Source: Marinobacterium zhoushanense (GTDB lineage: Bacteria; Pseudomonadota; Gammaproteobacteria; Pseudomonadales; Balneatricaceae). From it: a DNA stretch of 64,000 nucleotides. A program made the translations under genes and the position numbers. Under the pieces are notes generated by a model. It made no database searches, was not told the DNA's origin, and saw only the letters and a list, made by a program, of their open reading frames with translations. Shown piece after piece: positions 18,969 through 27,987 of this stretch (position 1 is its first letter; every line of letters starts with the position of its first letter). Where the stretch lies: contig NZ_BMIJ01000010.1 of NCBI RefSeq assembly GCF_014641945.1, forward strand, positions 62,001-126,000, in the 5' to 3' direction.

Positions 18969-20009
18969 TCAGGGACTCTTCAGGCTATCGCCCACCGAGA
19001 TCACATTGCTGGCGCGCATGACAAGTCCATAACTGACCTTGTCGAACACCTTGAACACCATCAGCGTGCCGGCTTTTTCCGACGGCAGGGTGATCATCTC
19101 TTCGGTCACCGGATCCTTCACCGTCTCGCCCTTGTTGAAGATCGCCAGCACGTTGCCAACTTCCACCCCTTCACGGGCGCCGACGTTCAGCGTAACGGCA
19201 TCGAACTGACCGATCTTGGCCACGCCACCCAGCACATCCATAATTACCGCGTTAGCAAGCTGAGGACCGGCTGAGGGGTAGAAAACCGACTGAATACGGC
19301 TCTCGTCGTTCGGTACCACGCGGTCGCGGACACGCACCTCTTCGTTAGTTTCCAGCAGGTCCATGGTCAACACTTGCGAATCACTGTCTCGCGCCATGAT
19401 GCGACCATCGGCAACGCGGTACAGCTCGTAGCCGAGCAGCTCGTTGGTAAAGGGATCGTTGTAGGCCTTGGCCGGACGGTAGATCCCCTGCAAGGAGACG
19501 TTTTCCACCGGTTCACCACGGGCGTATACACGGTCGCCACTACCGGCGATGATCCGCTCATTCTTGCCGCCGATAACGTAGGGCGCGCGCTCGAGCAGAT
19601 CCTGGTCCAGGACGATGTTATCGTTCAGGAAGCTGGCAATATCCTTCAGCGAGATCGCTGGAATCGCCTGATCCAAGGGTGTTACCCGTGCCTGCGGACT
19701 CAGCTTGCGTATGCCGCGCTTGAGACTCAGCCGGGGCTGGCCATCCACCCAGGTCAGGTAGATGATATCCCCGGGATAGATCAGATGGGGGTTATCGATC
19801 TGCGGGTTGACGTACCACACGTCTGGCCAAAGCCAGGGGGATTTCAGGAAACGGCCGGAGATATCCCAAAGCGTGTCGCCTCTAACAACGACATACTCCG
19901 TAGGATGTCCCTCCGCCAATTCGATCCGGTCCTTGCGGACCTCAGCCTGAGCCGGGCTGCCCAGCAGCAGAACTGCCGCGGTCAGCGTTGCGCAAAGCAA
20001 TCGGTTCAT
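18969..20009 (-). CDS. LysM-domain exported protein
   Basis: Protein of 346 residues with a clear signal peptide (cleavage after SPAQA). It carries one LysM peptidoglycan-binding module at roughly 38-90 (VVRGDTLWDISGRFLKSPWLWPDVW to YPGDIIYL). The rest is a conserved domain found in Pseudomonas PA0020-type proteins, without a recognised catalytic motif. It is divergent from def, as in Pseudomonas, and ends 18 nt before dprA. Likely periplasmic and wall-associated; the precise role is unknown. Confidence 0.9.
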   Translation of the reverse strand: MNRLLCATLTAAVLLLGSPAQAEVRKDRIELAEGHPTEYVVVRGDTLWDISGRFLKSPWLWPDVWYVNPQIDNPHLIYPGDIIYLTWVDGQPRLSLKRGIRKLSPQARVTPLDQAIPAISLKDIASFLNDNIVLDQDLLERAPYVIGGKNERIIAGSGDRVYARGEPVENVSLQGIYRPAKAYNDPFTNELLGYELYRVADGRIMARDSDSQVLTMDLLETNEEVRVRDRVVPNDESRIQSVFYPSAGPQLANAVIMDVLGGVAKIGQFDAVTLNVGAREGVEVGNVLAIFNKGETVKDPVTEEMITLPSEKAGTLMVFKVFDKVSYGLVMRASNVISVGDSLKSP

Positions 20010-20101
20010 TTTCAGTTCCCTTGTAACGCAAACAACCTCCGCATCCCAGCCCGGTCGGCAGGTTCAAAGGCGTCTGAGCATGCATTAGACAACATTATCA
20101 G

Positions 20102-20107
20102 TATAAT
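20102..20107 (+). promoter_or_regulatory. Probable -10 element for def
   Basis: A perfect TATAAT in the 164-bp gap between the divergent LysM gene and def, 66 nt before the def start. No good -35 hexamer is seen at 17 bp, so only the -10 is claimed. Confidence 0.4.
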
Positions 20108-20173
20108 AGGACGCATCTTATCTTACTTTACTCCATCCGACGCCTCCGTCGAACATCCGTTTAAGCAGATACT

Positions 20174-20689
20174 ATGTCCAAGCTCAAGATTCTTGAATTC
20201 CCAGATCCTCGACTGCGCACTATCGCCGAACCGGTGGATGTAGTCGATGAGGAGATTAAACAACTCATCGATGACATGTTCGAGACGATGTACGACGCGC
20301 CTGGCATAGGCCTGGCAGCCACTCAGGTTAACGTCCACAAAAGGGTCGTTACCATCGACCTGTCGGAGGATAAATCGGAACCCCTGGCCCTGATCAATCC
20401 CGAATATACGGTACTGGACGACACACTTGAAGAGATGCAGGAGGGTTGTCTGTCGGTTCCGGGCTTTTTTGACAACGTCAATCGCCCACAAAAGATCCAG
20501 GTCAGCTCGCTGAACCGTAACGGCGAAGAGCAGAACTTCGTTGCCGACGGCCTGCTCGCGGTCTGTATCCAGCACGAGCTTGACCACCTGAACGGCAAGC
20601 TGTTCGTCGACTATCTCTCCGCCCTGAAGCGCAACCGAATCCGCGGCAAGCTGGAAAAGAAGCACCGGCAGGAAGCCATCAGCGGCTGA
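20174..20689 (+). CDS. def: Peptide deformylase
   Basis: Removes the formyl group from the N-terminal methionine of new proteins. The three diagnostic motifs are intact: GIGLAATQ at 44-51, EGCLS at 90-94 and HELDH at 134-138. The metal ligands are therefore Cys92, His134 and His138, with catalytic Glu135. Length 171, a type I enzyme. Its partner fmt, which adds the formyl group to initiator tRNA, follows 72 nt later behind a terminator-like hairpin. Confidence 0.98.
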   Translation: MSKLKILEFPDPRLRTIAEPVDVVDEEIKQLIDDMFETMYDAPGIGLAATQVNVHKRVVTIDLSEDKSEPLALINPEYTVLDDTLEEMQEGCLSVPGFFDNVNRPQKIQVSSLNRNGEEQNFVADGLLAVCIQHELDHLNGKLFVDYLSALKRNRIRGKLEKKHRQEAISG

Positions 20690-20703
20690 GTCGCACCCGA
20701 GAT

Positions 20704-20735
20704 AAAAACAGGTTTGCCCAGGCAAACCTGTTTTT
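20704..20735 (+). terminator. Terminator-like hairpin between def and fmt
   Basis: A 15-bp perfect stem (AAAAACAGGTTTGCC with its complement) closes on a 2-nt spacer and ends in TTTTT. It follows def by 14 nt and precedes fmt, so it either ends def transcription or attenuates read-through into fmt. Confidence 0.85.
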
Positions 20736-20761
20736 GTATGCCTACTGGATAAAGATGCCCC

Positions 20762-21709
20762 ATGACCAAGCGCCTGAAAATCATCTTCGCCGGAACCCCT
20801 GAATTCGCCGCCGCCAGCCTCAATGCCGTATTGAGCACGGAGCATGAGGTTGTCGCCGTCTATACCCAGCCCGACCGGCCGGCCGGAAGAGGGCGCAAAC
20901 TGACGCCCAGCCCGGTCAAACAGCTGGCACTGGAACATCAGATCGAGGTCTGCCAGCCCACGTCGCTGCGTGACCCCGACGCACAGCAGCAGCTTGCCGC
21001 GTTCGACGCCGACCTGATGATCGTCGTCGCCTACGGTCTGATCCTGCCTCAGGTGGTACTGGATACACCCCGTCTCGGCTGTATCAACGTGCATGCGTCC
21101 CTGCTGCCGCGCTGGCGCGGCGCAGCGCCCATCCATCGCGCCCTGCTGGCCGGCGACACAGAAACCGGCATCACCATCATGCAGATGGACGCCGGCCTCG
21201 ACACCGGCGCCATGCTCAGCATCGCCCGCTGCCCGATACTGGCCGACGACACCAGCGGCCTGCTGCATGACCGCCTGGCAGCGCTGGGCGCGCAAACCCT
21301 GGTTCAGGCGCTGGAGCCACTATCCGAGGGCACATTGGACGGGACCCCGCAGGATGACAGCCTGGCCTGCTACGCCGCCAAGCTGGAGAAGCAGGAGGGC
21401 AAACTGGACTGGCGTCAGCCCGCCGAGTCTCTGGAGAGGCAGGTGCGAGGTTTGAATCCCTGGCCGGTCGCCTACACTGAGGTTAATGGACAGACACTTC
21501 GGGTTTGGGGTGCGCGTACCAAAGCGGGCGCTGACGACCAGCCACCCGGCACTGTCGTTGCGCACGACGCTGACGGCGTTGTCGTCGCGACCGGCCGGGA
21601 CCGCCTGGTGCTGACCCTGCTGCAGTTGCCCGGAGGTAAACCCACTCCGGTATCGGCGCTGTTGAACGCACATCGGGAGCGCTTCGCCATCGGCACACAA
21701 CTGGGTTAA
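20762..21709 (+). CDS. fmt: Methionyl-tRNA formyltransferase
   Basis: Formylates initiator Met-tRNA using 10-formyltetrahydrofolate. The formyl-transferase core shows the conserved [21 protein letters not shown] block and the DAGLDTG segment; the C-terminal tRNA-binding OB-like domain begins near residue 205. 315 residues is the normal size. It overlaps nothing but is only 4 nt from rsmB, so fmt-rsmB form one unit. Confidence 0.97.
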   Translation: MTKRLKIIFAGTPEFAAASLNAVLSTEHEVVAVYTQPDRPAGRGRKLTPSPVKQLALEHQIEVCQPTSLRDPDAQQQLAAFDADLMIVVAYGLILPQVVLDTPRLGCINVHASLLPRWRGAAPIHRALLAGDTETGITIMQMDAGLDTGAMLSIARCPILADDTSGLLHDRLAALGAQTLVQALEPLSEGTLDGTPQDDSLACYAAKLEKQEGKLDWRQPAESLERQVRGLNPWPVAYTEVNGQTLRVWGARTKAGADDQPPGTVVAHDADGVVVATGRDRLVLTLLQLPGGKPTPVSALLNAHRERFAIGTQLG

Positions 21710-21713
21710 TGCG

Positions 21714-23015
21714 ATGAATATCAGGGTAATAGCGGCACGCGTGCTGGAACCACTGCTGAGCCACCATGGCTCGCTCAAGTCGACGCTGCCGGACGCGATG
21801 GCCCAGTGTCCGACGCAGGACAGAGCACTGCTTCGGCAGCTGTGCTACGGCACCCTGCGCGACCTGTATCGACTGAATGCTATCGCCGGCGCGCTGCTCA
21901 AACGACCGCTGCAGGCGCACGACCAGGATCTGCAGGCACTGCTGCTGGTTGGTTTGTACCAGCTGCGCAGCATGAGAGTGCCGGCCCACGCGGCCGTCAG
22001 CGAAACCGTCGAAGGCACCCGTGAACTGAATAAGGCCTGGGCCGGCAAGTTGTTCAATGCCGTGCTTCGCCGTTTTCAACGGGAGCAGTCAGAGATTGAA
22101 GCAGCGCTGGAGCAGGATGAGCAGTTTCAATATAACCACCCACTTTGGATGATCGATAAACTCCGTCACAACTGGCCCGATCACTGGCAGACGATACTGC
22201 AGCAGAACGATACTCAGGGCCCTATGACACTGCGAGTAAATGAGCGCTTACTAACCAGGGCGGAAGCTTTAGAAAGCCTCAAGCAAAACCAGATCGCCGC
22301 AGAACCTGGACAGCTCTCGCCGCAGGCGCTCACGCTGGCGGAGCCGGTGGATGTAGCCAAGCTACCGGGTTTTAGTCAGGGACATTTAAGTGTACAGGAT
22401 GAGGCGGCCCAACTCGCTTGCATCCTGCTCGATGCCCAGCCCGGTCAGCGCGTACTTGATGCCTGTGCCGCACCGGGGGGCAAGCTGTGCCACCTGCTGG
22501 AAACTCAGCCCTCGCTCGCCGAAGCGATCGCGGTGGAGATGGAACCCTCAAGGCTGGAGAAAGTGCGAGACAATCTGGAGCGGCTCAAGCTGTCGCATGA
22601 GTGTGTGCTCCATCTGGGCGACGCCAGTGCCCGCGACTGGTGGAACGGCACTCCGTTCGACCGGATTCTGATCGATGCCCCCTGCAGTGGTACAGGGGTT
22701 ATCCGCCGAAATCCCGACATAAAACTGCTCCGCCGCAACGAAGACATTCTGGGTCTGGCCAACCTGCAGTTGAGCATACTCGACAACCTGTGGGAGATGC
22801 TCGCCGCCGGTGGTCGATTGGTCTACGCCACTTGCTCGATATTCCCGCAAGAGAATGAGCGAATCGTGGAGCGCTTTGTTAAACTCCACGCCGACGCCAA
22901 ATCACTGCCCGTGCCCCTGACCTGCGGCATCGAAAGGCCTTACGGGCGCCAGCTTTTCCCGGTAGCGGGGGAGCACGACGGTTTTTATTACGCCATTCTG
23001 ACAAAGGACGCCTAG
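21714..23015 (+). CDS. rsmB: 16S rRNA (cytosine-967-C5)-methyltransferase RsmB
   Basis: Methylates C967 of 16S rRNA. An N-terminal NusB-like RNA-binding domain (about 1-140) precedes a SAM-dependent methyltransferase domain with VLDACAAPGGK, the catalytic DAPCSGTGV and the second cysteine in ATCSIFP. Length 433. The start overlaps the fmt reading by proximity only; trkA begins 34 nt later on the same strand, so fmt-rsmB-trkA-trkH may share a transcript. Confidence 0.96.
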   Translation: MNIRVIAARVLEPLLSHHGSLKSTLPDAMAQCPTQDRALLRQLCYGTLRDLYRLNAIAGALLKRPLQAHDQDLQALLLVGLYQLRSMRVPAHAAVSETVEGTRELNKAWAGKLFNAVLRRFQREQSEIEAALEQDEQFQYNHPLWMIDKLRHNWPDHWQTILQQNDTQGPMTLRVNERLLTRAEALESLKQNQIAAEPGQLSPQALTLAEPVDVAKLPGFSQGHLSVQDEAAQLACILLDAQPGQRVLDACAAPGGKLCHLLETQPSLAEAIAVEMEPSRLEKVRDNLERLKLSHECVLHLGDASARDWWNGTPFDRILIDAPCSGTGVIRRNPDIKLLRRNEDILGLANLQLSILDNLWEMLAAGGRLVYATCSIFPQENERIVERFVKLHADAKSLPVPLTCGIERPYGRQLFPVAGEHDGFYYAILTKDA

Positions 23016-23049
23016 CGACTGCGAAGGCAAGTAACGACAGAGGCTTTGA

Positions 23050-24426
23050 ATGAAGATCATTATACTGGGTGCTGGCCAGGTTGGCGGCTCTCTGGCCGAT
23101 CACCTGGCCAACGAAGCCAACGACATCACCGTCGTCGATACTGATACCAGCCGACTGCGCGAGCTTCAGGATAGACTCGACATCCGCACGGTAGAGGGCA
23201 AAGCCTCCTATCCCAGCGTACTGGATCAGGCCGGCGCCCAGGATGCCGATATGTTGATCGCTGTTACCAACAGTGACGAGGTCAATATGATCGCCTGCCA
23301 GGTCGCGCATACAGTGTTCAACGTGCCCACCAAAATCGCCCGCGTCCGCGAACATGACTATCTGCAGAAAGATAAGGCGATTTTCGACGTCAAAGCGATA
23401 CCGGTCGATGTCCTGATCAGTCCGGAAGAGCTGGTGACCATGCATATCAAGCGCATGATCCAGCACCCGGGGGCGCTGCAGGTACTCGATTTCGCCGGCG
23501 GCAAGGCACAGCTGGTTGCCGTGCGCGCCTACTATGGTGGCCCTCTGGTGGGTCGGGAGATCGCTTACCTGCGTTCGCACATGCCCAAGGTCGACACCCG
23601 TGTGGCGGCCATTTTTCGCCAGGATCGGCCGATCATCCCGAAGGGGGATACCGTGATCGAAGCGGACGACGAGGTGTTTTTCATCGCCGCTCAACGCGAT
23701 ATCCGCGCTGTGATGAGCGAACTGCGCAGGCTGGATACACCGTATAAACGGATCATCATCGCCGGGGGCGGTAACATCGGCGCCCGCCTGGCCAGCACCA
23801 TTGAAAACCAGTTCCAGGTCAAGATCATCGAGCGCAACATCAATCGCTGCAACCAGCTGGCCCGTCATCTGAACAACACCATCGTCCTGCATGGCAGCGC
23901 TTCCGACCGCGAGCTGCTGCTGGAGGAGAACATCGAAGATACCGATGTTTTCTGCGCCCTGACCAATGACGACGAGGCCAATATCATGGCCTCGATGCTG
24001 GCCAAACGACTTGGTGCCCGCACCGTAATGACGCTGATTAACAACCCCGCTTACGTGGACCTGGTGCAGGGCGGCGTCATCGATATCGCTATTTCCCCGC
24101 AGCAGACCACGATCGGCGCGCTGCTGACCCATGTCCGGCGCGGCGATGTGGCCGCGGTGCACTCACTGCGCCGCGGTGCCGCAGAGGCGCTGGAGGCCGT
24201 TGCCCACGGCGACCCTCGCAGTTCCAAGGTGGTGGGGCGCACCATCGAAGAGATCGCATTGCCGCCGGGCACCACCATCGGCGCCATCGTGCGCAAGGAT
24301 GAGGTGCTGATCGCGCACGACGATGTTGTGGTGGAAAACGGCGACCACGTCATTCTGTTCCTGGTCGACAACCGCCGCATTAACGATGTAGAGAGACTGT
24401 TCCAGGTTGGCTTGACCTTCTTCTAA
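23050..24426 (+). CDS. trkA: Trk system potassium uptake regulator TrkA
   Basis: Peripheral NAD-binding gating protein of the Trk potassium channel. Two tandem RCK-N/RCK-C units are visible; their Rossmann loops are ILGAGQVGG at 4-12 and IAGGGNIGA near 237-245. Length 458, as in E. coli. It directly precedes trkH, the membrane pore subunit, so both parts of the uptake system are encoded together. Confidence 0.97.
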   Translation: MKIIILGAGQVGGSLADHLANEANDITVVDTDTSRLRELQDRLDIRTVEGKASYPSVLDQAGAQDADMLIAVTNSDEVNMIACQVAHTVFNVPTKIARVREHDYLQKDKAIFDVKAIPVDVLISPEELVTMHIKRMIQHPGALQVLDFAGGKAQLVAVRAYYGGPLVGREIAYLRSHMPKVDTRVAAIFRQDRPIIPKGDTVIEADDEVFFIAAQRDIRAVMSELRRLDTPYKRIIIAGGGNIGARLASTIENQFQVKIIERNINRCNQLARHLNNTIVLHGSASDRELLLEENIEDTDVFCALTNDDEANIMASMLAKRLGARTVMTLINNPAYVDLVQGGVIDIAISPQQTTIGALLTHVRRGDVAAVHSLRRGAAEALEAVAHGDPRSSKVVGRTIEEIALPPGTTIGAIVRKDEVLIAHDDVVVENGDHVILFLVDNRRINDVERLFQVGLTFF

Positions 24427-24458
24427 CCGATTATCTGCCTTAGCAACGGATCTACGCC

Positions 24459-25907
24459 ATGCATTTTAAAGTGATACTGCGCATTCTTGGGATTCTGCTG
24501 ATGATCTTCAGCATCACCCAGATTCCGCCGATGCTGGTATCGCTGTATTACAACGACGGCGCGGTACACGCATTTGCGATCGCCTTTGCCATCACGCTGC
24601 TGATCGGCTTTATCATCTGGTTACCGGTGTTCAACGTACGCCAGGATCTGCGCACACGGGACGGCTTCCTGATCACCGTGCTGTTCTGGAGCGTACTGGC
24701 AGCAGCGGGTTCGTTGCCGCTTCAGCTTTCTCAATCCCCGCACCTGAGCTTCACCGATGCCATCTTTGAGTCACTGTCCGGACTCACCACGACCGGAGCC
24801 ACGGTGATGACCGGTCTCGATACACTGCCGAAATCGCTGCTGTACTACCGTCAGCAGCTGCAGTGGTTTGGCGGTATGGGCATTATCGTATTGGCCGTTG
24901 CCATTCTGCCGATGCTCGGCATCGGCGGTATGCAGCTCTATCGCGCCGAGACCCCGGGCCCCGTCAAAGACTCCAAGCTGACCCCGCGCATCACCGAAAC
25001 CGCCAAGGCACTCTGGTATATCTATCTGTCGCTGACCGTCGCTTGCGCACTTGGCTATTGGGCCGCGGGCATGTCGATGTTCGACGCCATCGGCCACAGC
25101 TTCTCCACCGTAGCCATAGGCGGGTTCTCCACTCATGACGAGAGCATGGCGTACTTCGACAGCCCGTTGATCGAAGCGATCTGCGTGTTTTTCATGGTGG
25201 TATCAGGGGTTAACTTCGGCCTTCACTTCTTCGCTTGGCGCCAACGCACACTGCTGCACTACCTGAAGGATCCAGAGTTCAAGTTCTACCTGATGTTACT
25301 GGTCAGCATTACCGCCTTCGCCTTCGTCTCGCTGGTGGCTACGGCCACATTTGATCCGCTGGAGAGTCTGCGCAAGGCCAGTTTCATGGTCGTGTCGATC
25401 GCGACCACGACCGGCTTTACCACCTCGGACTTCTCCCACTGGCCCTCCATGCTGCCATTCTTGCTCTTCGTCGCCGCCTTCGCGGGCGGCTGTGCCGGTT
25501 CCACCGGCGGCGGCATGAAGGTGATCCGTATACTGCTGATCCTTAAACAAGGACACCGCGAAATTCTGCGCCTGATCCACCCCAATGCCATTATCCCGGT
25601 CAAGCTTGGGAAACGCCCGATAGGGGATAACGTGCTGGAGGCGGTTTGGGGTTTTTTCTCGGTTTACCTAATCGTTTTCGTGATCATGTTGATCGGCCTG
25701 CTGGCAACCGGCCTGGATCAGGTGACCGCGTGGTCGGCGGTGGGCGCCACACTAAACAACCTGGGCCCCGGCCTGGGAGGGGTTGCGCTGCACTACGGCG
25801 ATCTGAACGCCACAGCCAAATGGATTCTGTGTCTGGCGATGCTGCTGGGTCGTCTCGAGGTATTCACGCTACTGGTGCTGCTCTCGCCGGCTTTCTGGCG
25901 CCGTTAA
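24459..25907 (+). CDS. trkH: Trk system potassium transporter TrkH
   Basis: Inner-membrane pore of the low-affinity potassium uptake system. The 482-residue protein has repeated membrane-pore-membrane units with selectivity loops such as SGLTTTGATV, TTTGFTTSDF and a late NNLGPGLGG. It pairs with TrkA, encoded 32 nt upstream. It converges with the acyltransferase gene; the stops are only 14 nt apart and no terminator hairpin is evident. Confidence 0.97.
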   Translation: MHFKVILRILGILLMIFSITQIPPMLVSLYYNDGAVHAFAIAFAITLLIGFIIWLPVFNVRQDLRTRDGFLITVLFWSVLAAAGSLPLQLSQSPHLSFTDAIFESLSGLTTTGATVMTGLDTLPKSLLYYRQQLQWFGGMGIIVLAVAILPMLGIGGMQLYRAETPGPVKDSKLTPRITETAKALWYIYLSLTVACALGYWAAGMSMFDAIGHSFSTVAIGGFSTHDESMAYFDSPLIEAICVFFMVVSGVNFGLHFFAWRQRTLLHYLKDPEFKFYLMLLVSITAFAFVSLVATATFDPLESLRKASFMVVSIATTTGFTTSDFSHWPSMLPFLLFVAAFAGGCAGSTGGGMKVIRILLILKQGHREILRLIHPNAIIPVKLGKRPIGDNVLEAVWGFFSVYLIVFVIMLIGLLATGLDQVTAWSAVGATLNNLGPGLGGVALHYGDLNATAKWILCLAMLLGRLEVFTLLVLLSPAFWRR

Positions 25908-25921
25908 GCGTTCAGCTGGGT

Positions 25922-26827
25922 TTATCGCTTACGCGCGTAGGGCCCTCGTGAGCTATCCTCACGGGTGTTGAAGCGCTTATATTCCCACTGGTATTGCGCC
26001 GGGCACTCATCAACACAGCGCTCGATGCTCATATTCATTGCCGTGGCCGCTGAGACCAGGTCCTTGCTACCGATATCGGGATCGGCCGGCGAGAAACGCA
26101 GCTCAAACCCTTCGCCGTTATCCAGACGTTTTCCGTAGCCGCAGAACACCCGAACACCGGTCTGCGCCGCCAACTGGGGCAGCAGCTTCATGGTCAGTGC
26201 TGGCTCGCCGTAGAACGGCGCATAGACGCCACCCGAACGATCCGGTTCCTGATCAGGCAGTATGCCCACGATGCCACCCTTACGCAGCGCCTTGATCACC
26301 ATACGCACCCCTTTAGCATCAGCTGGGGCCATTTGAGAGCCCAGGCGGGCGCGGCGCTTCAGAATCAGGTTATCCAGCAACTTCTGCTTGGGCGGCTTAT
26401 ACATCGCCGTAACGGGATAGTGCTGTGAAAGATAAAGGTTCATCACCTCCCAGTTACCCAGGTGCGGCGCAATCAACAGGATACCTCGGCCCTCGCGCAA
26501 CTCGTCCGCGATAAGCTCCTCACCCTGTACGCTGCGCACTTTTTTCAACACCCGCTTTGGTGACCAGAACCAGGACAGGCCCATCTCGGCGAGCGAACAG
26601 CCTGTCTGCTCCAGACTCTCGCGAATCAGTGTTTCACGTGAAACATCGTCAAGCGTAGGAAAACAGATACCGATATTGGCGCGCGTGACATTATGAAGTT
26701 GGTTACGTTCGCCCTTGGCGTAAATCCTGCGCCCCAGTGTACGCCCCAGTGCCTGGGCCCAACTCAGCGGCAACAGGGATACAGCGGCCATCGCCACAAT
26801 GGCGGACAGAACCTTAAACTCTTTCAA
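25922..26827 (-). CDS. Lipid A-type lysophospholipid acyltransferase (LpxL/HtrB family)
   Basis: Late acyltransferase of lipid A assembly that adds a secondary acyl chain at the inner membrane. The N-terminus is a membrane anchor (to about residue 28). The active-site motif is APHLGNWE (H-x4-E form), and GILPDQEPDRSGGV is the second conserved block. Length 301. The Pseudomonas PA0011 homologue has the same neighbourhood by glyQ. The coding sequence contains a perfect parS site at 26630-26645. Which acyl chain it transfers is not readable. Confidence 0.9.
   Translation of the reverse strand: MKEFKVLSAIVAMAAVSLLPLSWAQALGRTLGRRIYAKGERNQLHNVTRANIGICFPTLDDVSRETLIRESLEQTGCSLAEMGLSWFWSPKRVLKKVRSVQGEELIADELREGRGILLIAPHLGNWEVMNLYLSQHYPVTAMYKPPKQKLLDNLILKRRARLGSQMAPADAKGVRMVIKALRKGGIVGILPDQEPDRSGGVYAPFYGEPALTMKLLPQLAAQTGVRVFCGYGKRLDNGEGFELRFSPADPDIGSKDLVSAATAMNMSIERCVDECPAQYQWEYKRFNTREDSSRGPYARKR
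26630..26645. other. parS: parS centromere site (perfect)
   Basis: The 16-bp palindrome TGTTTCACGTGAAACA is the consensus binding site of chromosomal ParB. It lies inside the acyltransferase gene, where it encodes VSRET in frame, so sequence is constrained twice. ParA and ParB genes are 22 kb away in this window. Confidence 0.92.
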
Positions 26828-26976
26828 GACGACACCAATGCGTTAATGAGGTTTCGCGGCATTATAAACCGCCAGCCAAACCTGCCAAGCTCAGCACCAA
26901 CAACGCCGGTACCGGGACCCCACAGATTTCAGTCCCGGGAGGAGCGCGATAGAACCACTAAGCACAACCAATCATG

Positions 26977-26982
26977 TATAAT
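26977..26982 (+). promoter_or_regulatory. Probable -10 element for glyQS
   Basis: TATAAT 31 nt before the chosen glyQ start. It overlaps the first possible ATG of the reading frame, which argues that translation begins downstream at 27013. No convincing -35 is seen. Confidence 0.45.
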
Positions 26983-27012
26983 TCGGGCCTTATTTTGTCC
27001 ACTTCGAACTCA

Positions 27013-27987
27013 ATGGTGATTTCCGTGACTGACAAGGTTAATCCAGACGTTAGCACTTTCCAGGGACTGATCCTCGCTCTGCAGCAGTTTTGGGCCGAGC
27101 AGGGCTGCGTCATTGTGCAGCCGCTGGATCTTGAAGTCGGTGCCGGCACTTTCCATCCGGCCACATTCCTGAGGTCCATCGGACCTGAGCGCTGGCGTTC
27201 TGCTTATGTCCAGCCGAGCCGTCGCCCAACCGACGGCCGCTACGGTGAAAACCCCAACCGCCTGCAGCATTACTATCAGTTCCAGGTAGTACTCAAACCC
27301 AATCCGGATAATTTCCAGGAGCTATACCTCGGCTCACTGGCGCGCATCGGCATTGACCCCCTGGTACACGATATCCGTTTCGTCGAGGACAACTGGGAAT
27401 CACCGACGCTTGGCGCCTGGGGCTTGGGCTGGGAGATCTGGCTCAATGGCATGGAGGTAACCCAGTTCACCTACTTCCAGCAGGCGGGCGGCCTGGAGTG
27501 CTACCCGGTCACCGGCGAGATCACCTACGGTCTGGAACGTATCGCCATGTACCTGCAGAAAGTCGACAGCGTGTACGACCTGGTGTGGTCACGCAGTCCG
27601 GACGGCACTATTGTCACCTACGGCGATGTTTACCATCAGAACGAAGTGGAGCAGTCCACCTACAACTTTGAGCACGCGGACGTTGACACCCTGTTCGGAA
27701 ATTTCGATTATCACGAGCGGGAGTGCAACAAGCTATTGGCACTCGAAACGCCTCTGCCGCTGCCCGCCTATGAGCAGGTGCTGAAAGCATCGCACACCTT
27801 TAACCTGCTCGACGCACGCCATGCCATCTCTGTCACCGAGCGCCAGCGCTACATACTGCGTGTACGCACGCTGGCCCGCGACGTGGCTCATGCCTATTTC
27901 AACGCCCGCAAGAAGCTGGGCTTTCCGCTCGCAGACCCAGAGCTGCGTGATGAGGTGATTGCCGCCAGCCAGGAGGAGAAGCACTGA
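27013..27987 (+). CDS. glyQ: Glycyl-tRNA synthetase alpha subunit
   Basis: Catalytic alpha chain of the tetrameric (alpha2beta2) bacterial glycyl-tRNA synthetase. Characteristic segments are [38 protein letters not shown] and [28 protein letters not shown], followed by the [19 protein letters not shown] block. I choose the ATG at 27013 because a -10 box overlaps the upstream ATG at 26974; a GTG at 27024 is also possible. It overlaps glyS by 1 nt. Confidence 0.96.
   Translation: MVISVTDKVNPDVSTFQGLILALQQFWAEQGCVIVQPLDLEVGAGTFHPATFLRSIGPERWRSAYVQPSRRPTDGRYGENPNRLQHYYQFQVVLKPNPDNFQELYLGSLARIGIDPLVHDIRFVEDNWESPTLGAWGLGWEIWLNGMEVTQFTYFQQAGGLECYPVTGEITYGLERIAMYLQKVDSVYDLVWSRSPDGTIVTYGDVYHQNEVEQSTYNFEHADVDTLFGNFDYHERECNKLLALETPLPLPAYEQVLKASHTFNLLDARHAISVTERQRYILRVRTLARDVAHAYFNARKKLGFPLADPELRDEVIAASQEEKH

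Noticed and set aside
22879-24162. 427-residue minus-strand frame opposite trkA
   Set aside because: Antisense shadow of trkA/rsmB; no family resemblance.
26974-27012. Longer glyQ starting at 26974
   Set aside because: The -10 box TATAAT overlaps the first codons, so they are probably not transcribed.
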